Position numbers and translations under genes: made by a program
Shown: positions 1 to 6,603 of the stretch, piece after piece
How the letters are laid out: each line of letters opens with the position of its first letter
Numbering within the stretch: position 1 is the first letter of the stretch
The notes under the pieces: generated by a model
Databases searched by the model: none
Told to the model about the DNA's origin: nothing
What the model saw: the letters and a program-made list of their open reading frames with translations, nothing else
Origin: Prevotella sp.
Lineage (GTDB): Bacteria > Bacteroidota > Bacteroidia > Bacteroidales > Bacteroidaceae
Direction of reading: 5' to 3'
Assembly (NCBI GenBank): GCA_003483565.1
Contig: DMYZ01000261.1
Span: 1-6,603, forward strand
DNA length: 6,603 nucleotides

Positions 1-306
1 ATAATAATCACGGATGACTCCAGGTCTCATACGAAACTCAAAGATTGTTTTAAAGAGGTGTATCCCATAAAGCCTCCTCTTGAGCAAGCATCAAAGACGC
101 TGCCATGGGTTTACACTGCCATATCGAATGCAAAGTCACTTTTGCTTGATATGTATCATGGCATCAAAGACAAGTTCCTTCAGAGTTATCTGGATGAATT
201 CTTCTGGAAGTTCAACCGCAGATCATTTGGTGACAGACTTTTTGACAGGCTAGTTGTTGCGGCTGTGTCCTATAGACCGATGTTTCAGCACAGAACCTAT
301 GATTGA
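1..306 (+). CDS. IS1595-family (ISXO2-like) transposase, C-terminal part, cut by window start
   Basis: This is the last 101 codons of a DDE-type transposase that would cut and rejoin the ends of its insertion sequence. The frame is open from base 1, so the GTG at 58 is only an internal valine and the true start lies outside the window. The visible part begins with ITDD (the Asp at residue 5 of the fragment fits the second catalytic acid). It continues with the family-typical pattern ISNAK, then YHG, then YLDEF and FNRR (fragment residues about 41-75). In IS1595 members of the Asn type the third catalytic residue is the Asn of this SN-K motif, here residue 43. The fragment ends with a normal TGA, so the 3' end looks intact. 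I could not place the terminal inverted repeat that should follow, because the other end of the element is not visible. The family call is firm; the exact subgroup is not. Confidence 0.88.
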   Translation: MIITDDSRSHTKLKDCFKEVYPIKPPLEQASKTLPWVYTAISNAKSLLLDMYHGIKDKFLQSYLDEFFWKFNRRSFGDRLFDRLVVAAVSYRPMFQHRTYD

Positions 307-385
307 AGTAAATCATCCAATTGAGGATAATCATAAATATTTTCTAATATTGCTTTGCAATAAGGCATGCCTATTCGTTTTTGTC
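307..385. other. Gap between transposase and ceramidase-like gene; should contain the IS right end
   Basis: These 79 bases must hold the terminal inverted repeat of the IS element if it is complete, as well as any promoter of the ceramidase-like gene. The only notable element is the eight-base palindrome GGCATGCC at 365-372. No inverted repeat can be named without the other end of the element. Confidence 0.35.
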
Positions 386-1714
386 ATGAATGAATCCGAA
401 AACAATAAAATCATATCGAATGTTTTATTTGGTTATGGGGAAGTTGATATAACACCGTCCTATCCTGTCGAATTAGTAGGTTTTGACCGTGAAGACCAGC
501 AATCGAGAGGTGTTTTGGATAGATTAACAGCACAAATATTATTGTTTGAAGACAATAGAGATGAATATGTTATTATTGTTATAGATAGTTTGGGGTTTAC
601 AGTTGCCCTGACAAGCGAACTAAGACGAATAATTGCTGCAGAATATTCTATAAAAATTGAGAATATTATGGTCTGCTTTACCCATTGTCATTCTGCACCT
701 AATGCTGCCAGGGAAGTAAAATATTATGAATTTGTATGCAATAGAATTCTTCATGGTATATCGGAAGCCTGTAACAGTCGTATACCTGTCATTGCGGCAT
801 GGGGGTGTGCAGGTGCAAATATAGGAATCAACAGACGTGATAAGGATGGAGTTGTAGACAAACGTGTTGGAGTCTTGAAAATATGTAGTTCTGCAACAAA
901 CAAGGTAATTGCCCTATTATTGCGTATAACCGCACATGCCAATGTCCTAAGTAGCGATAATTACTGTATTTCTTCTGATTTTATTGGTGTGACGAGAAAA
1001 CAGATAGGAAATAAATATAATTGTAAAGTAGTTATTACTCAAGGTGCATCAGGTAATGTAAGGCCCAGGTTCCAACATCCGAAAGCAGTAATGGATATAC
1101 TATCAGATCCAAATTTAAAGAAGAAACTTGAATCTGAAAGCAAACAGGCCATGCTGAATATGGCTAATGAAATCGATAAGTCTATAGAACAGATAGTTAT
1201 AGATGCAGTACCTGAAGAAATTCATAATCTGAAGATGCTGTCATCAGTGAAAAGATTTTATGCGGATGTTCCTAATATGGAAGCAGCACAGAAGATAGCT
1301 GTTGAAGCAAAAAAGAATGCTGACATTGATGGATCGGATTGGTTATCAGAAGTAAAAGCATTGAATGAAAGAGGAATTTTTCGTCAACATAAAGATGTTG
1401 AGATAATGTATTTTATACTGAATGAGGGGTGTATTTGTGGAGTTGCTAATGAAGTGATGTGTGAGATATCGTTAGCAATAGAGAATGAACTTAACGATCC
1501 TCTCACTTTCTTTGGTGGATATACTAATGGATGTGACGGTTACTTGCCTACAAAGGAAGAGTATGAAAAAGGAGGATATGAAGTGCTATGGTCATACTTG
1601 TTATACTACAAATATCATGGTACAGTAATGCCATTAAATCCAGATAGTGCATTATTATTAGTAAAAGAAATATTGTCCAGGAGACAGTCACTATCCAAGC
1701 AGGTAGCACCATAG
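386..1714 (+). CDS. Neutral/alkaline ceramidase-like zinc amidohydrolase, short cytoplasmic form
   Basis: A 442-residue protein matching the N-terminal catalytic domain of neutral/alkaline non-lysosomal ceramidases, zinc enzymes that hydrolyse the amide bond of N-acyl sphingoid bases. Visible motifs: GYGEVDITP (residues 16-24) at the domain start; THCHSAPN (99-106), where the first His is a zinc ligand and the second the likely catalytic His in characterised ceramidases; a second zinc His in AHANVL (184); GASGNVRP (220-227); the ANE motif with Glu356 as a likely zinc ligand; and GYLPT (385-389), whose Tyr fits the zinc-binding Tyr. All the expected metal positions therefore appear filled. The C-terminal immunoglobulin-like domain of true ceramidases is absent, as in many short bacterial homologues whose substrates are unknown. 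I chose ATG 386 because the domain starts soon after it. An ATG at 299 in the same frame overlaps the transposase stop and adds 29 residues with no family resemblance. There is no clear ribosome binding site at either start and no signal peptide from 386. Confidence 0.85.
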   Translation: MNESENNKIISNVLFGYGEVDITPSYPVELVGFDREDQQSRGVLDRLTAQILLFEDNRDEYVIIVIDSLGFTVALTSELRRIIAAEYSIKIENIMVCFTHCHSAPNAAREVKYYEFVCNRILHGISEACNSRIPVIAAWGCAGANIGINRRDKDGVVDKRVGVLKICSSATNKVIALLLRITAHANVLSSDNYCISSDFIGVTRKQIGNKYNCKVVITQGASGNVRPRFQHPKAVMDILSDPNLKKKLESESKQAMLNMANEIDKSIEQIVIDAVPEEIHNLKMLSSVKRFYADVPNMEAAQKIAVEAKKNADIDGSDWLSEVKALNERGIFRQHKDVEIMYFILNEGCICGVANEVMCEISLAIENELNDPLTFFGGYTNGCDGYLPTKEEYEKGGYEVLWSYLLYYKYHGTVMPLNPDSALLLVKEILSRRQSLSKQVAP

Positions 1715-1759
1715 TTGGTGACGAGGCTGTTTCCATGCATATATTTGATAATGATCTGA

Positions 1760-2176
1760 AAGAGCGGCAAATTAGTTCTCCATATACCATTGTTCACACA
1801 ATTTGAGGACGTATTACTTGATTATGGTCAATTGAGGCGAATTATCAATACAGAAAACGCTGAATGGAAATCAAAATTGGAAAGCTGTAACTGTGTCTGT
1901 CTAATACTTGACAAACATACAGGTAAGCAGTATGTAGGTTCTACCTATAACACAAAAGGTATATGGGGCAGATGGAAAGAGTATGCAGAGCATGGACATG
2001 GTGAAGATAAGGATTAGAAACCATTGATTGAAAAAGATGAATCATACGCAAAGAAGTATTTTCAATGGTACATTTTTGAAACTCTTCCTTTGAAAATGCT
2101 TGAAGAACATGTTATAGACAGGGAATCCTTATATAAACGAAAGTTTGGGACAAGAGAATTTGGTTACAATATTTGA
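1760..2176 (+). pseudogene. GIY-YIG nuclease family gene, decayed (in-frame amber, 5' part lost)
   Basis: The reading from 1760 to 2176 gives a C-terminal GIY-YIG endonuclease domain interrupted by one TAG at 2015-2017. Before the stop are TGKQYVGSTYN (1919-1951) and GIWGRW (1958-1975), matching the YIG strand and the conserved Arg. After the stop, in the same frame, come YAKKYFQW, then DRESLY with the likely metal-binding Glu (2123-2125), then GTREFGYN and a TGA at 2174-2176. The two halves join with no shift, and a single base change at 2016 (TAG to TTG, Leu) would restore the protein. The frame is closed upstream by TGA at 1757-1759, and the only near start is TTG 1790. Family members I recall have a longer N-terminal region, so the 5' part seems missing or frameshifted. 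The neighbouring frame at 1708-1756 reads TIVGDEAVSMHIFDNDL and may be its displaced continuation. The GIY motif itself reads CVC (1892-1900), losing the usual Tyr. Suppression of the amber codon is possible but unlikely given the other damage. Confidence 0.75.
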
Positions 2177-2201
2177 TTATTCTATATAATACTAATCAAA
2201 A

Positions 2202-5200
2202 TCACTTATTTTTATCTACAATAAGATCTTTGTCAATGATGCCAAATTTCTTTTTCCAATACTTATTGTGGTCTTCGATACCCATCCTATTTAATTGTAT
2301 TTGGAATATTTCATCTTTAGATAATCGTTTAATATGCAGTGTATGCAATAGTAGAGCCTTATCATAATTAAAATTAGGAAAATGTTTATAGAACTTCGCT
2401 TTTTGTTTATCCATAAATGATGGGACATATAGTCTGAATCGATAATGAAATTTACCATTGCTATCCATCCATACGTATCCACCTGCCTGGTGCCTTGGCC
2501 AGTATGTACTAGAGTTTTTCAATGTTCGTTGCATAAGAATTGGCCATACAATTACTTTGCTTACACGTTTAAGGTATGCTAAAAGAGCATCTTTTCTCAC
2601 AAGAAGTGCTTGGCTACCATTATCGTATATCGAATTATCTACACATATAATCTCCCCATTTTTATTTTTCCAAACTCCTTCTCCTTCTCCAAAATGCATA
2701 TTAAGGCCGTTATACAAATATTCTGAAGGCATAATTATATTGATAGAATCCTCAATAGATTGATCAGAAGAAGACTCTTCTATATACGGAAGGTATGTTG
2801 GCTGTACGTCAAATAGAGTCTTACGATGATTAGTAGAATAAGGACGATTAAAATAGCCATGATCTTTTATTTCGGACTTATATAAATCTGACCAGTAGAA
2901 TTCACGATAAAATATTGAATATGAATCGGAATTTTCCATAGAGTTTCTTCCTTCCAATCCATCCCTATGTATAATAGAAGTTAGCTTGCTGCAATTACAT
3001 TTGTCTACAATAATACTCTGTACAAAAATCCAAAGTTCCCTATCTGCGGATTTTTCTCTCGAAGTAGAAGATGACACATCTCCCTCTATCGTATTATAAG
3101 AGTATAGATTAACCCATGCATTACCATTAGCATCCTTTATATCCAGCAATCTCTTAATATCAGGCATGTCATTATAGTCCTTCATCCATTTGTCATTATC
3201 AGTAGGATTCTTTATATTTAGATTATATTGAGGTACTTTGTAAATTAGCTGACCTTCTGTTATTCTTGGTATTTCTGGTTGGGTAGTTAATGTTGGATCT
3301 ATATTTCGTGCTTTGATAACACCTGGTATATCCCATTCTTCAAGTTTAGACTCACCATAATGCACATCCGAAAGAATGGCCATAATATAATACATTGAAA
3401 TCCATTGATATTTTTTGCCAATCCTTTCAATCCTATTACGAGAACGATCGTTGGAGGATCTCCACTTATCGAACTTTTTGAAAGCAGATGGATTATATCC
3501 CAATTCTTTAAAAATATAGTCTATAGCCCAGTTTGCTAAGTCCTCCGGATTTTCAGGCCAACCACTTAATGAACTCTGAAAAACATATCTCCCAAAATCA
3601 CCATACATTCCCCTAGGAGAATGTTCGGTCTTCATAGAATCTGTTATATTTCTTTTAACAGACCATTCTTCTTTTTTATTATTATCTGGCACTGTACCAT
3701 AATCTTCTTCATACATTTTTTTAATGTAGCCTGAATTTGGCATGACCGGCAAAACAACATTCTGATTAAATGGCTTATTAAATAAATTTTTATCTCTAGC
3801 TATCTTACAACCAATGCTCTCTGCATACTGAATAATATTTTTAGCATAATCGCGAATCAGAATATGATCTATTACATGAGGCTGTGCAAAGATAAGCTCG
3901 TTTGCCAGATCTGCTATTTCTTGCACCTCTTCTTTTTTGCAGTTGTTGACACAACAACCAAAAGCAACTGCCCATAATCTATCTAAGATATACATATCAC
4001 CCACATCTTTAAAACGTCTTATTATCCTTGACAGTACTTTTAAACGTGGACTTAACATATTGATTAAAGCGCGGGTTGAGACATCACGCAAACGAATATT
4101 AGTAGTTGCAAGACACCAAACAAGAACTTCCGTAGTTCTTATAAGTGTTAAATCTTTGAAAGAATTAATTGCATCTTTTGAAACGCCCCATCCCCACAAT
4201 GCAATCTGCATAAAATCTGTCGAAAGTGCCTCTGATATTGCAGTTGTCCAAACCTTATCGCGCTCAACATTTGATAATGGCATTAATACGGCTGATAAAG
4301 AATCTCCATTAATAATCTTAGAATCATTTGAAGCACATGTTACAACTAATTCAAATATTTTATCATAATCCTTAGATTCCAAAATTCTTCTTATTATATT
4401 ATTACCGCTCTCTGTGGATATTTTTCTCCAGGGATAAATTTTAACGAATTTATTAATAAACATCTGTTTATACTGAGGTTTGACGTATTCAAAGACTTCT
4501 TTTTTGTTTTTCAATGGAGCAAGATAAGTAATATATTCCTCGTCATACAGAGCATTATTACCATACCATTCTTTTGGCTCATGTTTAGTAACCAACTCTT
4601 TAGCAACATAAATGTCACCGATGGTTTCATATCCAAAAGATACATAATTCTTATTGTCAAAGTTAGTTATTATATGCAATATTCCTTCATCTGATAGACT
4701 GTTGAAAAAATTCTTACTACTTGAACAAGCACTAGTTGTAGAGTTTATAGCCTTAACGGCTTTATCTACTGGCACCCATGCATTATTACGAATTATTGAA
4801 ATACTTGCAAGAGCATTCAATGCTTCATCTACTAAATTTAGTCTATTATTGTAGTTTAATTTATTAGATAAATTTTTATTAACCTCATTGATATAACAAT
4901 CCACGATATCTTTTCTCCCTTCATACAATAAAGGCTTCTTAGATAGTTCATGGGATCTACAATAAAAAGTCAAGAACATTGGATTTGAGAACTCTGCCCC
5001 GTAAAAAGGGAATGGAGGCATCGGTAATCCATAAGATTTAAACATAAATTCTATAGCCGCAGGGCTACCTTTAAAGCCTTGATGCTCATACAATATATGA
5101 CCATCCTTTTTACTATACTGATCGAACCAATTATTATTGTCAGTAGAACGATAAGAAACAATCAACTGTATATTATTGTATTTGCCAATTATATTTATAA

Positions 5201-6377
5201 AACTATCAAGATGATTTTGCCAATAACTACCGCCAACACCTTCGTTTATACCATCTATTACTATAACGACTCTTTGATGATAATCCTGGAGTGTCTTTAA
5301 GAAATCTGTCTTTTTACATTTTATATCAAGTTTAACCATTAACTGATCTAGCGGTTCACTTGAATCAAGGAAACTCTTACCAAGGAAGAAAATTGTAGGT
5401 TCATGTGCTTTCAATCTTTTGTTGACAATATCTGCCAACAGATGAGACTTTCCGATACCTCCTTTTCCATTAACAATAATAGTGTTGTATTTGATTCCTC
5501 TTAACCAAACACAATCTATCTCGTTTCGAAGTTTATATAATGCATTCCTAAGCTCTTTGTAAGTATAATAAGAATAACTTTTCTCCTTGGCGTATATTTC
5601 ATCCTTGTCTTTAGATAAGTCATTAGTCAAGGAATCAAGGCACTTTATTATGACATCAAACTCTTTAGAAGAGAAAGGAATAGCATTAAGTGACTTTACA
5701 ATATCTGTAAAATATTTCTTATAATTATTAATATGATTATTCGGTAGATTATTATATATCTTATCAAAATCGTTAATTTTGCGTTTTAGTTCTCGTAGCT
5801 TGTCACTCAAGACTTGTTTTATTGACCAATCTCTTCGCAATGATGCTAAAAGGATATCCATGTCAGCATACGGATAATTGATTTTCTCATCATACTTATT
5901 ACCCAAATCCTTTATTGTTGCCCTAGAAATATTCTCAAACCATTCCTGAGTAGGATTAAAGCAGAATGTACTATTTATTGATTTTGCAGCTTCAGTAACC
6001 TCTTTTGAAATAATGCTCCCCATACGTTTATAGCAAATAAATAAATATACAACGGTCATTAAAACTGCAATAACTATTACCAAATTTGTTGGAGTAGCAT
6101 CACTTGCCGACAAAGTCATAATTGTTTGCTTATCTTTAGTTAAATGAGCCAAACTAAGTTCTACTTTAGAAAAGAAGAATGGTCCCACTAATTTGCCCAT
6201 TGCTATTAGATAAATAGCGAAATCACATTTTTTTGTAATGTATTTTTTCACTACTATAATGTTGGCTCTAAAGAGCTTCCCTTTACTTTTCTTTAATCTA
6301 TAATAAGATACTAATGTCAATATTAAACATGCCAGAATTACAATAATGATTGTTATTAATAATGCCATTATTTTCAT
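2202..6377 (-). CDS. Membrane-anchored Avs-like STAND NTPase, candidate anti-phage protein
   Basis: A 1391-residue single protein. Domains in order: three probable membrane segments at residues 4-26, about 52-69 and 97-116, with a Lys/Arg-rich stretch at 27-50; a helical linker at about 120-290; a STAND-type P-loop NTPase at about 295-470 with Walker A GKGGIGKS (304-311), Walker B VVIVIDGINEG (370-380) and a sensor-like SYRS (408-411); the block AEFSNPMFL (461-469); a winged-helix-like stretch ending FGYETIGD (581-588); and a long, mostly helical C-terminal region (about 600-1391) with YGDFGRYVFQ (925-934) and ERIGKKYQW (984-992). From memory, the NTPase motifs, the EFSNP block and the ERIGKKYQW block are hallmarks of Avs/AVAST proteins, which sense phage proteins with the C-terminus, oligomerise through the NTPase and fire an N-terminal effector. 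No nuclease, protease, SIR2 or TIR domain is visible, so the membrane segments are the only effector candidate. ATG 6377 is chosen because it directly precedes the first membrane helix; Met4 is an alternative. The upstream bases are A-rich without a clear Shine-Dalgarno. The gene is intact and stops with TGA, 25 bases from the end of the converging nuclease remnant. A generic STAND regulator is the main alternative. Confidence 0.8.
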   Translation of the reverse strand: MKIMALLITIIIVILACLILTLVSYYRLKKSKGKLFRANIIVVKKYITKKCDFAIYLIAMGKLVGPFFFSKVELSLAHLTKDKQTIMTLSASDATPTNLVIVIAVLMTVVYLFICYKRMGSIISKEVTEAAKSINSTFCFNPTQEWFENISRATIKDLGNKYDEKINYPYADMDILLASLRRDWSIKQVLSDKLRELKRKINDFDKIYNNLPNNHINNYKKYFTDIVKSLNAIPFSSKEFDVIIKCLDSLTNDLSKDKDEIYAKEKSYSYYTYKELRNALYKLRNEIDCVWLRGIKYNTIIVNGKGGIGKSHLLADIVNKRLKAHEPTIFFLGKSFLDSSEPLDQLMVKLDIKCKKTDFLKTLQDYHQRVVIVIDGINEGVGGSYWQNHLDSFINIIGKYNNIQLIVSYRSTDNNNWFDQYSKKDGHILYEHQGFKGSPAAIEFMFKSYGLPMPPFPFYGAEFSNPMFLTFYCRSHELSKKPLLYEGRKDIVDCYINEVNKNLSNKLNYNNRLNLVDEALNALASISIIRNNAWVPVDKAVKAINSTTSACSSSKNFFNSLSDEGILHIITNFDNKNYVSFGYETIGDIYVAKELVTKHEPKEWYGNNALYDEEYITYLAPLKNKKEVFEYVKPQYKQMFINKFVKIYPWRKISTESGNNIIRRILESKDYDKIFELVVTCASNDSKIINGDSLSAVLMPLSNVERDKVWTTAISEALSTDFMQIALWGWGVSKDAINSFKDLTLIRTTEVLVWCLATTNIRLRDVSTRALINMLSPRLKVLSRIIRRFKDVGDMYILDRLWAVAFGCCVNNCKKEEVQEIADLANELIFAQPHVIDHILIRDYAKNIIQYAESIGCKIARDKNLFNKPFNQNVVLPVMPNSGYIKKMYEEDYGTVPDNNKKEEWSVKRNITDSMKTEHSPRGMYGDFGRYVFQSSLSGWPENPEDLANWAIDYIFKELGYNPSAFKKFDKWRSSNDRSRNRIERIGKKYQWISMYYIMAILSDVHYGESKLEEWDIPGVIKARNIDPTLTTQPEIPRITEGQLIYKVPQYNLNIKNPTDNDKWMKDYNDMPDIKRLLDIKDANGNAWVNLYSYNTIEGDVSSSTSREKSADRELWIFVQSIIVDKCNCSKLTSIIHRDGLEGRNSMENSDSYSIFYREFYWSDLYKSEIKDHGYFNRPYSTNHRKTLFDVQPTYLPYIEESSSDQSIEDSINIIMPSEYLYNGLNMHFGEGEGVWKNKNGEIICVDNSIYDNGSQALLVRKDALLAYLKRVSKVIVWPILMQRTLKNSSTYWPRHQAGGYVWMDSNGKFHYRFRLYVPSFMDKQKAKFYKHFPNFNYDKALLLHTLHIKRLSKDEIFQIQLNRMGIEDHNKYWKKKFGIIDKDLIVDKNK
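5445..5468 (-). other. Walker A (P-loop) of the STAND NTPase
   Basis: Encodes GKGGIGKS, residues 304-311 of the 1391-residue protein, a perfect GxxxxGK[ST] phosphate-binding loop preceded by a hydrophobic strand (TIIVN) and followed by HLLADIV. Together with DGINE at residues 375-379 this indicates an NTPase with its nucleotide-binding residues intact. Confidence 0.93.
6030..6368 (-). other. N-terminal membrane module of the NTPase (about three helices)
   Basis: Residues 4-116 of the 1391-residue protein. Helices 1 (4-26) and 3 (97-116) are unambiguous hydrophobic runs. The middle one (about 52-69) is weaker because it holds a Lys at 62. The segment between helices 1 and 2 is dense in Lys/Arg and contains no acidic residue from 27 to 50. 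The positive-inside rule then places the N-terminus and the 70-96 loop outside and the NTPase in the cytoplasm. No known enzymatic effector domain is visible here. Confidence 0.7.
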
Positions 6378-6431
6378 TTATTCAACATTTTTAGTTAGAT
6401 TATAAATTAAATAGATTCTTAATTAGGGTCC

Positions 6432-6451
6432 GCTGATTTATTTTCATCAGC
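6432..6451. repeat. Small inverted repeat upstream of the NTPase gene
   Basis: GCTGAT (6432-6437) and ATCAGC (6446-6451) form a perfect six-pair stem with an eight-base loop, 55 bases upstream of the NTPase start. It has no T-run on either side, so it is a poor terminator. It could be an operator-like site or chance. Confidence 0.25.
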
Positions 6452-6500
6452 CGATGGCGAGAACTGGAGTTTTTTCGGCCACATGACTTTAACTTCTAAA

Positions 6501-6522
6501 AATCCCGATACTTGCTGGGATT
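6501..6522. repeat. Small inverted repeat, possible weak terminator
   Basis: AATCCC (6501-6506) and GGGATT (6517-6522) form a six-pair stem with a ten-base loop. Read on the minus strand the stem is followed directly by T residues (GGGATTTTTAG), a terminator-like layout that could separate an upstream minus-strand gene from the NTPase gene. The stem is short and has only three G-C pairs, and it lies inside open frames, so the call is weak. Confidence 0.25.
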
Positions 6523-6603
6523 ATTTTGAAAATTTTCATCATTTCAATAAGGGCATAAAGAGGTTCATTGAAGAACTTTATTATATTTTTTACGAAGTAG
6601 CAA

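Larger units (their letters stand above)
6423..6603. other. Unassigned edge region upstream of the NTPase gene; possible partial gene
   Basis: No family is recognised here. On the plus strand one frame stays open for 60 codons from 6423 to the window end, with an ATG at 6483 giving a 40-residue partial product beginning MTLTSKNPDTCWDYF. On the minus strand two shorter readings exist: one enters from the window edge and stops at 6489-6491, the other runs from 6520 to a stop at 6419-6421 and ends SADENKSADPN. The minus pair would need a one-base shift to join. Which strand codes, if either, cannot be decided from this stretch. Confidence 0.3.

Noticed and set aside
299..385. Upstream extension of the ceramidase-like protein from ATG 299 with a hydrophobic run (KYFLILLCNKACLFVFV) as a possible signal peptide
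   Set aside because: It lacks a basic N-terminus and a signal-peptidase site, overlaps the transposase stop, and probably reads through the IS end. The catalytic domain begins naturally after ATG 386.
1548..1797. Two overlapping minus-strand open frames of 60 and 80 codons
   Set aside because: They are antisense to the end of the ceramidase-like gene and the nuclease remnant, are mutually overlapping, and show no domain.
2177..2201. Terminator between the converging nuclease remnant and NTPase gene
   Set aside because: Only 25 AT-rich bases with no stable inverted repeat.
2458..2763. 101-codon open frame on the plus strand
   Set aside because: Antisense shadow of the C-terminal part of the NTPase, with no family resemblance or ribosome binding site.
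3937..4368. 143-codon open frame on the plus strand
   Set aside because: It lies wholly antisense to the NTPase gene, has no recognisable domain, and its composition follows from the opposite-strand codons.
6399..6404. TATAAT on the minus strand 21 bases before the NTPase start as a promoter -10 box
   Set aside because: The region is very AT-rich, there is no matching -35 hexamer at the right distance, and the Bacteroidota TAnnTTTG/TTTG boxes are not present, so it may be chance.
1..6603. CRISPR array, tRNA, rRNA, or reverse-transcriptase/retron-like RNA
   Set aside because: No regularly spaced direct repeats, cloverleaf or conserved rRNA segments were seen, and no reverse transcriptase motif occurs in any frame.

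Overview
The window is AT-rich with sparse Shine-Dalgarno signals. It carries the end of an IS1595-type transposase and a large accessory NTPase, which fits an accessory region of a Bacteroidota (Bacteroidales-like) genome. That taxonomic guess rests on gene families and general sequence character only, because no rRNA or core gene is present.

Layout. (1) 1-306, plus strand: the 3' end of an IS1595/ISXO2-like transposase that enters from outside the window. (2) 386-1714, plus strand: an intact gene for a compact neutral/alkaline ceramidase-like zinc amidohydrolase with no export signal on the preferred start. (3) about 1760-2176, plus strand: a decayed GIY-YIG nuclease gene with an in-frame amber codon, a missing 5' part and an altered GIY motif. 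(4) 2202-6377, minus strand, convergent with the preceding genes: a 1391-residue protein that fills almost two thirds of the window. (5) 6378-6603: the upstream region of that gene plus an unassigned open stretch at the window edge.

The 1391-residue protein is the main item. It has about three predicted membrane segments at the N-terminus, then a helical linker, a STAND-type NTPase with clear Walker A, Walker B and sensor motifs, a winged-helix-like segment, and a long C-terminal region with blocks that I recall from Avs (AVAST) anti-phage NTPases. The best reading is a single-gene, membrane-anchored Avs-like defence protein: the C-terminal half would sense a phage component, the NTPase would oligomerise, and the N-terminal membrane module would be the effector. 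The membrane effector and the phage-sensing role are inferences.

The genes do not form one operon. The ceramidase-like gene and the nuclease remnant share a strand but have different histories, and the NTPase is transcribed towards them. An IS end, a decayed nuclease gene and a solo defence NTPase side by side look like an accessory island with high turnover.
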